A stretch of DNA of 64,000 nucleotides from Diphasiastrum complanatum. Its lineage: Eukaryota > Streptophyta > Lycopodiopsida > Lycopodiales > Lycopodiaceae. The translations under genes were made by a program, and so were the position numbers. The stretch is taken from contig CM055098.1 of assembly GCA_029204225.1 (NCBI GenBank), positions 52,158,728 through 52,222,727 of the forward strand, in the 5' to 3' direction. Position 1 is the first letter of the stretch, and each line of letters starts with the position of its first letter. A model generated the notes under the pieces. The model was not told the DNA's origin, searched no databases, and saw only the letters and a program-made list of their open reading frames with translations. Below, in pieces: positions 22,520 to 33,928 of this stretch.

Positions 22520-23027
22520 TTAATCACAAAGATCATTGAAGTCATTAGACTTATACTCACCTCCACTATCTGATCTTAGGACTTTGATCTTCTTACATGT
22601 CTGACTTTTGACCAAGTTTTTGAAGTTCTTGAAGTTATCAAAAGCATCTGATTTCTTCTTCAAGAAGTAGATCCACGTCTTACGTGACATATCATCAATA
22701 AAGGTCATGAAATAGAAGGCTTGTCCTAAGGACATGGTCCTCATGGGCCCGCATAAATCTGTGGATTAAATCCAGGATGTTCTTGGCTCTTGCAACACCC
22801 CCTTTATTGAACTTCTCTCAATGCTGCTTCCCATATATACAAGATTCGCACATTGATTTCAAGTGATCTTCTATTGTAGGCAGTCCTGTTATCATCTCCA
22901 ATTTTCTCATCAAACTGAGGCTTCCCAAGTTCAAGTGACCAAGCCTCTTGTGCCACAACTCAGTTTGAAAAGGAACGGATGACACAAGTCCATGTTGCCC
23001 CTTGATTGTGGCATTCAACCTGTACAA
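22520..23027 (-). pseudogene. Element J integrase fragment
   Basis: Frames 22,818-23,027 (HHCC finger: LWHKRLGH ... CESC) and 22,520-22,744 (FIDDMSRKTWIYFLKKKS, VLRSDSGGEYKS) cover the zinc finger and the core up to the second catalytic Asp. They are separated by frameshifts. The core stops at SNDFNDLC, where a duplicated 20-mer marks a deletion junction; the catalytic Glu region is absent. Confidence 0.85.
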
Positions 23028-23072
23028 TTTTGTATTGGGCTCTCTTACTTCATTCGCAATAACTTTGAACTT

Positions 23073-24262
23073 TTAGTTCACATCCTTCACAAAGCAACAA
23101 TCATGGGCGAATTCTACTTTCAACTTTTGATCAGTAATGACTCCAACAGAAAGTAGATTTTTCTTCAAACCTGGTACGTAAAGTACCTCCCTGATCATCC
23201 TGCTTTTGTCGTCAGACAGTTGGATTGAAATTGTGCCTATCCCCTTGATCATGCACACCTCACCATTTGCTTGTGAAACAGATGTTCCATTATCCAATGC
23301 CTTCAAACTACTGAACCAGTTTTTGTTACCTGTCATGTGTCTTGTGGCTCCTGAGTCAATATACCATGCTTGATCATCTTGATTAGATGACAATGCAGAT
23401 ATGAAGATGCTAGAGTCTTCAATCTCACCTTCATCGACAAGGTTACCTGCTTGTTTTGGTTTTCCCTTGTCTTGTTCCGCCAGGAATTTGCGAAATTCAC
23501 TCCTCCAGTGGCCCTTTTTACCACAATGGAAGCACTTGTCTTTCTTCTTAGTTTTGCTGGAAGATCCCTCATCCTCCTGAGACTTGGCAAATTGCTGTTT
23601 AGTCTTCTTCTTGCCCTTGCCCTTGCCTTGTTTTTGGCGTGTCGCAAGTGCCTGATCATCAGTATTTTGACGTCTAGATTTCACCATTTCTCGTCGTTGC
23701 TCTTCCTGCATCAAGATTCTTGTGAGCTCATCAAAGGTTGGCAATCTTTCTCTTGATGCTATTCCGCTCACAAACATCTGATAGGGTTCTGCAATGCCGC
23801 ATAATGCATTATGCACCAGTTCCACATCACGTATGCGTTCTCCAATAGAATGCAGTTCATCTCTCATTGTCTTGATTTTGGTCATGTACGTCTGAATGTG
23901 CTCTCCTTGCTCCATGCGGGCACTATTCAACTTTGACTTCAGAAACATGATTTTTGACGGATTTGACGTCTCGAACTGCTCCTTTAGCACATCCCATGCC
24001 TGTCTGGGTGTAACAGCATCACAAATGGGGTAATGATGTGATCCTTCATTGACAAGTTAATGAAGGTCAAAGTTTTCCTCAACTTTTTGTTGAACACTTT
24101 GATGTCTGCTTCATTTGGCGGCCTTCTCTCATCACCTGTAACGACTTCCCACACATCTTTCTCCATCAGTATGTTTTTCATTTTGAATTTCCACACTGCA
24201 TAGTTGGAAATCCCGTCCAATTTGCTACTTTCACTCAAAATGGACTCTCCCATGTTTGCCAT
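23073..24262 (-). pseudogene. Element J gag and protease (frameshifted)
   Basis: Gag starts at 24,262 (SNYAVWKFKMKNILMEKDVWEVV). It shifts frame near 24,020, then continues as a 305-codon frame at 23,073-23,990. The zinc knuckle reads CFHCGKKGHWRSEF, so the last zinc ligand is Phe instead of Cys. Protease Asp-Ser-Gly-Ala (DSGATRHM) follows, then the protease C-terminal region. Not functional as read. Confidence 0.9.
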
Positions 24263-25546
24263 CGCAAAACTGCTTGAAACTTCTGTCTTAGGCTAAGAAC
24301 AGTATGTCGAGGCCAACAGTGATGTCAGAAGTTGAAAATAATGACTTGCACTTTTTTTTTCTTACCAGGCCACTCGCCGCTTTTCCACCAATTTGAAAGC
24401 CAAATTGGCGTCACCTTTCGAAATGCACTCAGTTGTCAATTCCCAACAACGTGCCCAGTGGAATGGTGAAACTACTTCTGGCATACTCTGAACACTTTCT
24501 TCGTTGCCACCGCTTTGTTTTGTTGTACCGTACTTGCAGGTACAGTCCGGGTGCCCTTCGTTTGGAGGTTATAGCCTTTCGTTTGGGTTAAATCAGGCAA
24601 AGGACCCAAAAATAGGGACTTTTCTAGCTTTTGAACTGTTTCTTCACTTTGAAGAAACTTCACTCTTTACTTGTGAAGGGACCCAACTCAACTTTCAGTA
24701 TGAAAATTTTTAATGAAGTTGAAGGCCAGAATGCATTTCAATTCTTCAGGACCCTATTTAAAGCTCATCCAATGGCTGAACCAAATCTTGTGGTTCAAAT
24801 TTCTCTCCCATCACAGATTCTGGACCGTTGATTCACTTGACACCTCATCTAAAGGTTCAAAGTACATCTGGGCATCGAACCAAGAACTTCGGTACACTGA
24901 GTTCTTCATCGCGTTGGGTGCGCGAACTGCCCGCGACTTCCCTGCCTACGGCCGTGCCTCCCTTCTCTCAAAAACATCAGATCAAGCTCTCCTGTGGATC
25001 GTTTTGAGCATGATCTGAGGCCTGGAGCAGGGTCGCCCTACTGAATCCATGACTATAGAGTGTTCAGTCAGGAAATTCCGTGGAGAAACGGTGATTTTAG
25101 CTCAACTTGACAAAGTGGCTTTTTCACCTTTTTACCGCAAATCTGCTAGGTTAACTGTCTGGAGACAAATCTCTGACATAAATCTTAGAATCTCTCCATG
25201 GCTGATTGACAGTGTGATTAGCTTCCTTCTTGTCCTTACGACATCCAAAACAGTGCACAAACAGCGAAGAAATCACCAGTTATGTATAAAAACCGTAACC
25301 CCAAGTTCGCTTTCAGTTTTCAGCTGGCTTCGAAATTGTCAAATTTTCACCAATTTTTTCCCTGTCTGATGCTATGCATAGGCTAATAATCCCTCTGCTG
25401 AGCTTAGCAAGCCTCTATAAATTAGAAACCGTGCACGAGTGCTTCTCTTTCCGTCTTCAACCCGCCGTAAAACCCCGAACTCTCAGAAGACAGTTCTCCC
25501 GAAGCTCTCTTCAACGGCGACATTGTACTGTGTACACTCCCTGTAC
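24263..25546 (-). other. Long leader of element J
   Basis: 1.28 kb between gag start and PBS, more GC-rich than its surroundings. Several short plus-strand frames occur (24,713-25,018, 25,049-25,369) but show no family resemblance. Treated as untranslated leader. Confidence 0.6.
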
Positions 25547-25559
25547 GGCTCTGATACCA
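25547..25559 (-). other. Primer-binding site of element J
   Basis: Minus-strand TGGTATCAGAGCC abuts the 5' LTR, confirming that the LTR edge is at 25,560 even though the LTR does not end in CA. Confidence 0.9.
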
Positions 25560-25835
25560 ACTTAGAATTTGCTTTGCTTAGGAACACAGATCATGCTACA
25601 TAGTAACACAGACAGAAAATCACTCTCCTCAGCAAGCTCACATAGCAACTGTATTTCTCAAAATGAAATTACATTGTACATATAATCGTTCACTCAGGCA
25701 ACCCATGCATAACCCAGGTTGTCGTTGGCGGGACGCGTGTCCCGTCGACTTGCCTCGTGGCGAGGCCAACTGATCCTTATCCACTGATAGGACCCATAGT
25801 ACAGTAACACAGTGATTCTAACTTTAATTCTAACT
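25560..25835 (-). repeat. 5' LTR of element J
   Basis: 276 bp matching 21,534-21,809. It begins ACTTAGAATTT on the plus strand and ends TTCTAACT, followed by the ACTAT duplication. Confidence 0.88.
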
Positions 25836-26395
25836 ACTATATCCAACAAATAAACCTTTCCTTGAAGATGGATTCTCCTTTGCCCTATCATCAAGAGTTA
25901 TATTGACATAGCAAGTACATCCAAAAGTTTTAAGAAAGTTGACACTCGGCCTCCTCTTGAATAAAAGTGTCCTTCCATCCAAAATACCACTTGGCCACCT
26001 ATTGCATAGAAAGTTAGCACACAACAAAGCTTGATCCCAAAATGGTTGTGGAAGATTAGCACCTAGCCTCATGGCTTTGGCACATTCACATAAAGTCCTA
26101 GTCTTCCTCTTGGCCACTCCATTCTGTTGTGGTGTCCTTGGAGTTGCGTACTCCCTCTTGGTCCCATGCTCATCACAAAAAGCCTTGAACTTGGTAGATA
26201 TGTACTCTCCACCATTGTCACTCCTCAAGCACTTGATCTTTGTGGAAAATTGGTTCTCCCTTGCATTCTTGAACTTCGCAAAGACATCATACACTCCATC
26301 TTTGCTCTTTAGTAGACCATTAAAATCTTTTAAAATCATCAATGAAAGCTACATACATCTTAGCTCCACTATAGCTAATTGTAGTAATTCCATGT
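25836..26395 (-). pseudogene. Element I integrase fragment
   Basis: The minus-strand frame 25,830-26,342 gives LRSDNGGEYIS (second catalytic Asp), TPQQNGVAKRKTRT, the C-terminal CANFLCNRW and FGCTCYVNITLDDRAKENPSSRKGLFVGY. The third catalytic residue, normally Glu in NGVAERKN, is Lys here. Unlike element A, the LDDR-A-KENPSS junction is open. Coding homology fades at about 26,395 (AFIDD region), so gag, protease and LTR are lost on this side. Confidence 0.85.
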
Positions 26396-27439
26396 GTGGT
26401 ACGTTTGTTGTGTTGCTTAATAGTGTTCATAACACTATAGCGGGATTTTTGTATGATTATGAAGCCAGTCATTGGGTTTCTAGTTCAGATATTGCCATAG
26501 ATTATACTAGAAGGTAACTTAAGTTCGAACCCATTCACCCCATAAGTAATCCATCTCAAATATTCTTTTCAATGATATAAATGTTTTTCATTTACTAATT
26601 CTTGTATTCTCTCCAATCAAGCAAACTTAATTTGATTCAATCTTTGATGCAATTGCCATGATTTATCTATGAAAGCTTGACCATCTTTTTCAATGGTTTT
26701 ATCATGATAATGTATGTGGTTTTGGAAATATAATATATATATATATAGCTCTAATGGTGTTTTTCAACTACTTTGAGCGATAGCTTCTCCATGTTTTTCA
26801 ATGGATTAGCAATAGCTGATTTATTATGCTAAGTATATTTATTAAGCATTACACATCACTCAAACTGAGAAATTTATGATAAGAATCTTTTAAAAGTCAA
26901 TTTTCTCAATCTTAGTGAATTCTATGAGTTTAAGGATCCATTTACCTTTTTGGATCATTCGGATCCGAGTTACGGATTAGAAGTTATAGCCATTTGAAAT
27001 CCTTAATAAGTTTAACTCTTGAAAAGCATATATAATATTCCCTTATAAAAACAGAATCTCATTGTTCTATATTTTCTGGAGTTTTTACAACAGAAGGTAA
27101 ATGTGTAATTCATTAGACTGTAAAAACATACCATTTAATGTATACTGTGGGTTATAGGTTCAATATGAGCACATAAATCTGTTTTTTTTTTTAGATTAAA
27201 AAAAACAAATACTTAGTATTCATAATAACCGAAAAAAACCCAGTCTACATGCTTAACCAAATGATTAAACCAAAAAAAATACAGTAAAAAGGTAAATGAT
27301 TTCATCTCAGATCCTTATGCTCGACTTAAATTTCAAGGAGACTGTCTCTAGGCTAAGGTCTTTTCTTCAACAGTTGGAGTCACTCTTCATTTTTTTTTTT
27401 CAGTAGCCCACATACGTTATACTGCCGGTTCCATCAATA
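26396..27439. other. A/T-rich spacer; no gene seen
   Basis: Very A/T-rich with a short (TA)n run near 26,727-26,742 and several poly-A/T tracts (27,181-27,220). No ORF, LTR terminus or PBS is recognised. Confidence 0.5.
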
Positions 27440-28430
27440 TCTTTACCGGGTCCTCTCTCTCTCTCTCTCACAACCCAGAAATAGGCGTGGGCTGGGTCGC
27501 GATGATGAAGCGTGGCTTCTCTTTCCAATCAGAGTCTTCAAATCTCTGTCTCTCACGATGGAATGGGTCGCACTGATGGAGCGTGGCCTCTCTTCCACTG
27601 AAACAGGTCGCCTCTCTTCTGAAACAGGGTTCCTCTCTTCCACAGAAGCAGCGTCCCTCTACAGATGCAGGTTGCGACATGCAGCTCTTCTCACCCTTCA
27701 CAGATACACACAGGGATGGCACATGTCAGGGTCGCGTGGATCAGAGCCGCCTGAGGGAGCAGATACGCTCCTCAGAAATACCGCAGAGGTCGCGTGGATC
27801 AGACAAGCGCTCCTCTTCACGGATACACACAGGGTTGCATCTGTTCAGAATCGCAGATCGTGGTCTAGAGGGCCTCTTTTTCTGATCACAGAACACAGAT
27901 GGCCTTCAGGGACTTCACGGCTGACTGCCCTCTCATTACTGTCTTAAATTCTCTGATCTTCAGCGCTGACAGTCTACGATCAATAGACTCGATTGGGTTC
28001 TTTCCATAAAATTGTAGGTTTGAGCGGCTCCAGCATCAGATCGCTCTTTTCAGCAGATCGCTCCTTTCAATTCACTGAACGGTCTTCAACAACTGGTTCA
28101 GAAAGACTGGTTCGTTATGTCTTCACTGTTGCTGGCTTTTCACTTTCCTTCAAACAGCAATGAGGCGGACTGCCATAGGAGTGGTGATTCCAACAAGATG
28201 AAACGATTGCATTCAAAGCTTTTGTCGCAGGGATCTGACTTCTCTTGAATATTCAGAACAAACAGGGACTGTTTTCCTCCTCTCAATCCTGCCTCGCGCT
28301 TTTGTTACGGGGATCTGTCTGTTCAATCACCACAGGCGGATATGTGCCCTCTCCCCTAGCAACGAATATGAGAAATGTCTGAAGTGAAATAATTTCACAT
28401 CACAAGTTTTCCAAAAGCAACATACTTTTA
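27440..28430. other. GC-richer, internally repetitive stretch; no supported gene
   Basis: Composition rises sharply against both neighbours. Short segments repeat: GGGTCGC(GAT/ACT)GATG(A/G)AGCGTGGC at about 27,495 and 27,567, and GGTCGCGTGGATCAGA at about 27,731 and 27,788. Overlapping frames on both strands (27,558-27,947 plus, 27,468-27,722 minus) are side effects of this repetition. It resembles the GC-rich leader of element J in texture, so it may be a retroelement leader. Confidence 0.35.
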
Positions 28431-29690
28431 CTAGCAAAATTTCTTCAACCAATCAACCTACCACAGATCTTAGTATTTAAACTAAGATTAGGCGCAGCAT
28501 TCAACAAATTCAACCAATGTGTGGAAATGAAAATAAATGGGAGAATCAGACACACGAATAATGGCAGACACGTTTGCATTCAAGATCATACATCACAAAA
28601 GAGACATGTGCACAATGGCTACAAGATTATCTATTGATTTCTTCTAATTCTTCAAGCATTGCATGTATATCCACGCAGTGCATTGGCGTGAGAGAAATAC
28701 AGTTCTCTCATGAGTGAATGTCTCGCTTACTAGTGGACTTGTGGATCTCTATGGATCCTAATCACATAACTCGTCTTGCATGCAGTCGGACCTCTTGTCT
28801 GTATTTCGTCTTGATTGCTTACTAGCATCAGACTACTTCATCTATGTTGCCAAGTATCATCAAGTAAGTATATAGTCGCTCTATGTAACTTTAAGATTAG
28901 AGTGATTAAGCATCTACAACTAATCAGGAAATCACAAGAGTGGCAAATTAGCCACGACATTAGAGGAGTTTTGAGCTCCAAAAAGACCCTTTAAGAATTC
29001 GTGCAAGATGTAGTTTATATTATTAAAATGTTATAACACTAATACTTTTGACTTGCCATAACTTTTTAATCATAGTTTAGAAGTATATCATCTAACATAT
29101 CATTGGAAAGCCGTTTCAAGTGCTTTCCAATGCACCAAACTCCGCTAAATTCGGACTTACCACTAAAAAGTTATGCCATTTTTAGTGTGGAATCAAAAAG
29201 TTACGTTACGTAGATTTCAAATTTGAGTGTTTTGATTGGTCCATGTGTAAGAAAACATTGAGAAAAAAATATAAAAAGAATCTTTAGAAAGGGTCATTTT
29301 TGGATTTAGAATTCCTCTAATGCCTAGAGTGTATCTGCTAACGTCATGCCATCAGATCAGATATATGTACTTCTGGGTACTTGCATGATCTTTGTTGGTA
29401 CTCTTTGGAACGTGAGGGCAGAAAAAGTTTCATGACGTTTTTTCGTGTTGCGTCATTGGTTTCGTTTTCATCGTCTGACTTTCTCGTGTTAGACTGCAAA
29501 AGATTCTCGTTCGTGAAGCTTTCCTGTTTTTGCCTTTTTGTCAGGTGTTCGCAAAACTTTTGTGCTTCGTGTCTCTTGACTTTCGTGTTTGTGAACATCT
29601 TCGTCAGGCAGAAAGCTGAAAGCTAGCAAGGCTTTGTAATTAGAAACGTTTTGTTTCTTCAACTTTTTCAAAAAAATATTTAGAACAAAA
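28430..29690 (-). repeat. LTR-like copy of the element L 3' end, with a MITE-like insert
   Basis: The parts 28,880-28,957 and 29,323-29,660 match, on the opposite strand, the sequence following element L's RNase H (39,541-39,690 and 38,930-39,207). This block is therefore probably a minus-strand LTR of the L family. Its left limit beyond 28,880 is uncertain because the second copy diverges there. Confidence 0.5.
28958..29322. mobile_element. Foldback MITE-like element, intact copy
   Basis: 365 bp with imperfect terminal inverted repeats of about 45 bp, starting CATTAGAGGAGTT and ending AATTCCTCTAATG. Inner inverted similarity (TGCCATAACTTTTTA / TAAAAAGTTATGCCA) gives a foldback form with a central ATTGGAAAGC...GCTTTCCAAT hairpin. 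The matching LTR at 39,600-39,613 lacks the insert, giving an empty site. No clear target duplication is seen. No coding capacity. Confidence 0.75.
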
Positions 29691-30345
29691 TTCGCCCATT
29701 GTCATTATGGCTCAAAAACCAATTGCACGAGTTTATGAGCTGTCAATAAAACATTTTTATATTTTGGTCAAACCAAACTCGCACACATTCTGAGGACCAT
29801 AACTAAAATTTGCCCAGGCTATTTTTAGCTTTCTCAATGAATTTCCAACTCACATATCCCTTGTGCAAATTTTTTCTGACCAAAACAATGATTCTGAATG
29901 ACTTTACGAGATTTTTGCCCTAAATAGAACTCGCACAACTATCTACTCTACTCAACAAAACTCGCACACAGTCCTAGGAACTCGCCCAGAGTGAGACAAA
30001 TCTGCTTGAGGGTTGAAATCAAAAAAATTTTGACAAAAGTTTGAACGACAAAGGATTTTGAAATTTTATTAAAATATTAAGATTCAGAACTCGCACACTG
30101 TACCCTTGACTGAGTCAGCTAGTTTTTGAGACCCTAGCAGCCTATGCAAGTTTTGGTTGTGTTATGTGGACCAAGAATTTTCGGAGAGTTGTCAGTGATA
30201 TCTTATCTAGTTAATTGACCACCTTGTAGGGTCTTCGATCCGACGCTGTATTAGCCCTCCCGCCTGTCAACAAGGGTTAGTTCACTGGATAGGCACTAAC
30301 TATCCATAGATGGCTACTTCTAGTTAGTTTTTCTACTTTTTATCG
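29691..30345. other. Spacer with repeated ACTCGCACAC-like words; no gene seen
   Basis: The word (A)ACTCGC(A)CA(C/G) recurs near 29,778, 29,931, 29,959, 29,979 and 30,089. No ORF or LTR terminus can be supported. Confidence 0.4.
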
Positions 30346-30425
30346 GACTCTAGCTTTTCACTATGTAGGGCTTTGACTTCTGCCCCTAGGCGCGTATTCT
30401 CTGCTTCGTAAATTTGTAGTTGCAC

Positions 30426-32045
30426 CTAGAGGGGAGCAAGCCATTGGGACGCTTTGGATTGAAGCTCCCGCACCTTCGTGGAGGCCTCTGTCAGCATTTT
30501 GGAGAGGCTTTGGATATATAGATTGAGGCCCTCCTCCTTCTGCTGTAGCTTGGCAATCTCCTGGTGCCCTTCTTGTTTATGTTGTTGAGCTAGAATCAGC
30601 TTGTGCTGCAGCTTTGTGAGTTCCGCTCGCAGCTGTGTGTTGCTTGTTGCCAGGTGTAGTACCTTGCTTTCCAAAATAGCCTTGGCTGCTATCGCCTCCA
30701 AGATGTATTTGCCAAAGTCTGGTACACCGTCGTTAAGTCGGTTGGAGCAGCCATTACACTAGCACTGATAGGGGCTTGTGTGGTATCGGCCTCGATGACT
30801 TGTGGAGCTCCATCATTATTGTCTTCAATTAGGTTTAGGGGGATGTCATCTGGGGCGGTGGGATCAGCCCGATCTGGCGATGGTATAAAGGTTGTTTGAA
30901 CAAATGCGTCATCAGGCAACAGTTGGTTGCCCTCGGAAACCTTTGGTGGCAAAATAGGTGGGGTTTGAGAAGTAGCAGTAGAAACTGGGGTGAGGACGGT
31001 TTGTCCAAATGAGAGGATGGAGGAATAGAGAGGAACTGAAGTGTAGTGTGGAGTACAGAAGGCGAGGATGGAGCAGAAATGGTCTGGCATGGGGGTGAAA
31101 AGTCGATGACTTGCATCCACTCCAGAGTGTCTAGAGACAATTGAGAATCAAAGAGATTAAATGTGAGGGGAGCAATGGTGGCGGCAGGAGTGATGGAGGA
31201 TGCGATGGTGATGGACAGAGTAGTGGATAATGGAACAGAAATGGGAGTGGTATCAATAGTGAAAACGAGGATGGGAACAGAAACAGTCATGGATGGAACA
31301 TAAAGAGGGGTAGTGACAACAGAGACAAGAGTGGAGGGTTGCACAGAAGAAGAAGTGGCGATGGTTGATGGAGTGGTTAGTGAAGTGGTAGTTGTGCGTC
31401 TTCAGGTAGTAGTGGAGATGAAGATGAAGAGATAGTGCCACGCATTCATTTGCTGGCCGTTGTGTCAGTAACCGCAGGTTGGGAAGAGGTGGATGCTACA
31501 GCTGGCGGATAGAGGTTAGTGTGCGGCACGGTGGATGAAAAAAGAGTTGAGCGGTGGAAACTGTGCACTTTCGCCTCGAGAAATGCGCAGGCAAAATTAA
31601 ACAACAGGGGGCCTGCTGCGATACGCTCGTGGTTGTTGGGTTTAATGGAGATGGTTAGTTCGTGAATGAGGAAGGTATGCTAGTCGTATGGCACAATTGA
31701 AGGGCCAGGGAATGCCAAAAAGGATTTCACAATCTGACTCAGTAGCTTGGATTAGATTTTGTCCTTGCGAAATGTTGAAACAACCAGAAAGTTGTTCAAT
31801 AGATGCGCAACCGTCCGAATGATGGGTCCCATGATAGCATCTATCAGGTAACCATTGTTAGTCTGGATTGGAATTTCTAGTGCAGTTTGGACGACGAAAG
31901 GTTTGATCAGACTTTTTGCCTGACAATGGGAGATGGGCTGACAGTCACCGGACATAATGCCAATGGTGACCATTGAGTTTGCGTTAAAGTACCTTGGTAA
32001 GGTATGTGAGTCAAATTCTACAAATTTTTGAAATTTCTCAGTCAA
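30426..32045 (-). pseudogene. Decayed coding region of unknown family
   Basis: Minus-strand frames run in one direction with frameshifts. 31,752-32,045 gives a folded-looking segment (TLPRYFNANSMVTIGIMSGD...), followed by IHELTISIKPNNHERIAAG-type reading through about 31,560. A Ser/Thr/Pro-rich stretch lies at 30,835-31,441, and at 30,426-30,701 a predicted coiled coil (heptad-like KLQHKLILAQQHKQEGHQEI...). Order from the start is globular, low complexity, coiled coil. I do not recognise the family; a plant mobile-element protein is possible. The segment copied from 13,266 cuts into its start at about 32,003. Confidence 0.4.
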
Positions 32046-33928
32046 AACTGCATCTGTACGGCCTCACACATCTGAGAAGGAAACCTACAGCCCACAACAA
32101 GATCTGGGCCAAAATTTTTTAGGATAGCTATCAAATCCAACTCGCTACACAGAATTTGACTAGTTTCCAAAAATCTGCTAATTTTGGCTTTGATTTGGAT
32201 TAACCCTATCAATTTCAACAAAACCTCTTGTACTAGGCGCTGATACCATGTGAAAAAATTACATAAAGGACCAAGAGTGAATCCTAATCTGATCCTCAAG
32301 AGGGATTGGTTGTCAGATTACTTGATCTATCAATCTACTTCAGATTAAGATCAATCTAGATCAATTCTAGACACAAAATCCCAACAAGAACAATCATTAA
32401 TTGAAGGTAAGTGTACTTTATGTTTTCACACGTGTGAAACACTATCTGAGTATGGAATCCAACCTGAAAATCAAGTACACATTGATAGAACCTCAAAACA
32501 ATCAAAACAAATGTAGACAAATAGAGCGAATCACTCAAAATTGCTTCTGAAACCAAGATTGGTGTCTCACAATGATTATGGCCAAATGCGGCTCTATATA
32601 TACAATAAGTTGGAGCTCGTGGTACTGATCATCCCTATGATTCCACATGTGTGAAGGTGCTTTGTCATATGATGATTCATCATGCAAAACTGACACTTGT
32701 TCAAAACCTTCTATTTTGAGCACTTTTGGTCCATTTTCCTTCTATATGGAGATCTACTTGGAAATCTTCTAGAAGTCAAAATTCACCTACTTCAGCTTAT
32801 TCCACACATGTGAGTTGTCCTCTACACATGGGATATGACACCTAACCAAAGGATGTGGCTCATGCAATCAATAGATTGCTGCCATGTGTCATATGTCTAG
32901 AAAACTAGTTTTTGGCCTTTTTAGCCACTAGAACTTGAGTTAAATCATATGTACAACCTATATGATTATGGTACATGACAAGTACACTATTTTCACACGT
33001 GGGAACAGGCTCCACACATGTGTGTTTATCTATATATACAAGATTTTTGGCCTCTACCAAGCTTATTTTTGCATTTTCCACATAGATCACTCTTAGATTT
33101 GGCATTGATACCATGCCAATTTTCAAAGAAAAAGAACAAATATGATTGTACTTATCAATCATTAAGAGTTATCGATTGTTTAATCCAAAGACTATGAAGT
33201 TCTAGGTGTTAGATCTTGATCGAGATGCTTTACACTATGATTTAAGCAAGAGCAATGGATCAAATGATCAAAAACATGGATGGGCGGCCTCACACATGTG
33301 GAGGACAGTACCCATATGGCCTGTTTATGGAGAGTAAAGTACATTAGCTTACAAATGCATTTCAATCATAAAAATTCAAGACAAATGTGGAAAACTCAAC
33401 CAAGACTAGAATTTGCTGTGAAGAATAAAAAGCCATCCAACTTGTCTATAGGGGTCGATGAGGAAAATCATCTTGCTTGTGCATTTACAAGTTGTAAATA
33501 TTATTTTCTAGTATGTACAAACTCGAGCTACATGACATGCACAATGTCTAGATGGTCATATTTCACTTTGTTCCATTGTATATATCAAAGGTATGTGAAT
33601 TGAGCACATGACCTTATAGATTAGGGCAAGTTTGAGTTAGGTAGATCTAGATTTGATGACATGCATAAAACTAGATGACATGCAAGGTCAGCTAGTGTGC
33701 ATGAATGCAATATGCAAGTCAGTATACATGTTCTACACATGTCCAAGTCATCTAGGGAAGTCACATGCAAGACATGCAAACACTATTGGACACATGCATG
33801 TAGTTTTGTACATATCTAGTTGAGAAATTGACATTTGGACAAAGTAGGTAGGAGTTAGGTGCAATTTCAGCATGCAAGCTGTTAGGTGTCAATATGGTAG
33901 TAGTTTACACTTGATTAAGTGTAGGGAA
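32003..33928. repeat. Segment duplicated from/with 13,266-15,150 (copy 2)
   Basis: Same order as copy 1: D leader, PBS (32,236-32,248), LTR D and E/F-like flank. It begins abruptly at GGTATGTGAGTCAAATT inside the decayed coding region and diverges from copy 1 after 33,928. Confidence 0.85.
32249..33082 (-). repeat. LTR D, copy 3
   Basis: 834 bp from TGTGAAAAAATTAC to TTTTCCACA, with the same variant PBS and the same right flank (TAGATCACTC) as copy 2. No partner LTR lies beyond it. It contains TTTCACACGTGTGAAA at 32,424-32,439. Confidence 0.88.

Larger units (their letters stand above)
21534..25835 (-). mobile_element. Element J: internally deleted copia element inserted in element I
   Basis: 276-bp LTRs (21,534-21,809 and 25,560-25,835) flank gag-pol remnants. 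A perfect 5-bp duplication ACTAT lies at 21,529-21,533 and 25,836-25,840. Removing J restores the element I codons for VGYSEVSKAY, which confirms the boundaries. The LTRs differ at about ten positions by eye, so J is clearly older than A. The termini are unusual: AGTTAGAAT...ATTCTAAGT on the minus strand rather than TG...CA. The RT and the integrase C-terminus are deleted. Confidence 0.9.

Noticed and set aside
26396-26520. Possible organelle-derived insert next to element I
   Set aside because: The texture is A/T-rich, but no organelle gene can be recognised by eye.
27558-27947. Arg/Ser-rich 129-codon ORF as a host gene
   Set aside because: Overlapping open frames on both strands come from the repetitive GC-rich sequence; no domain or splice structure.
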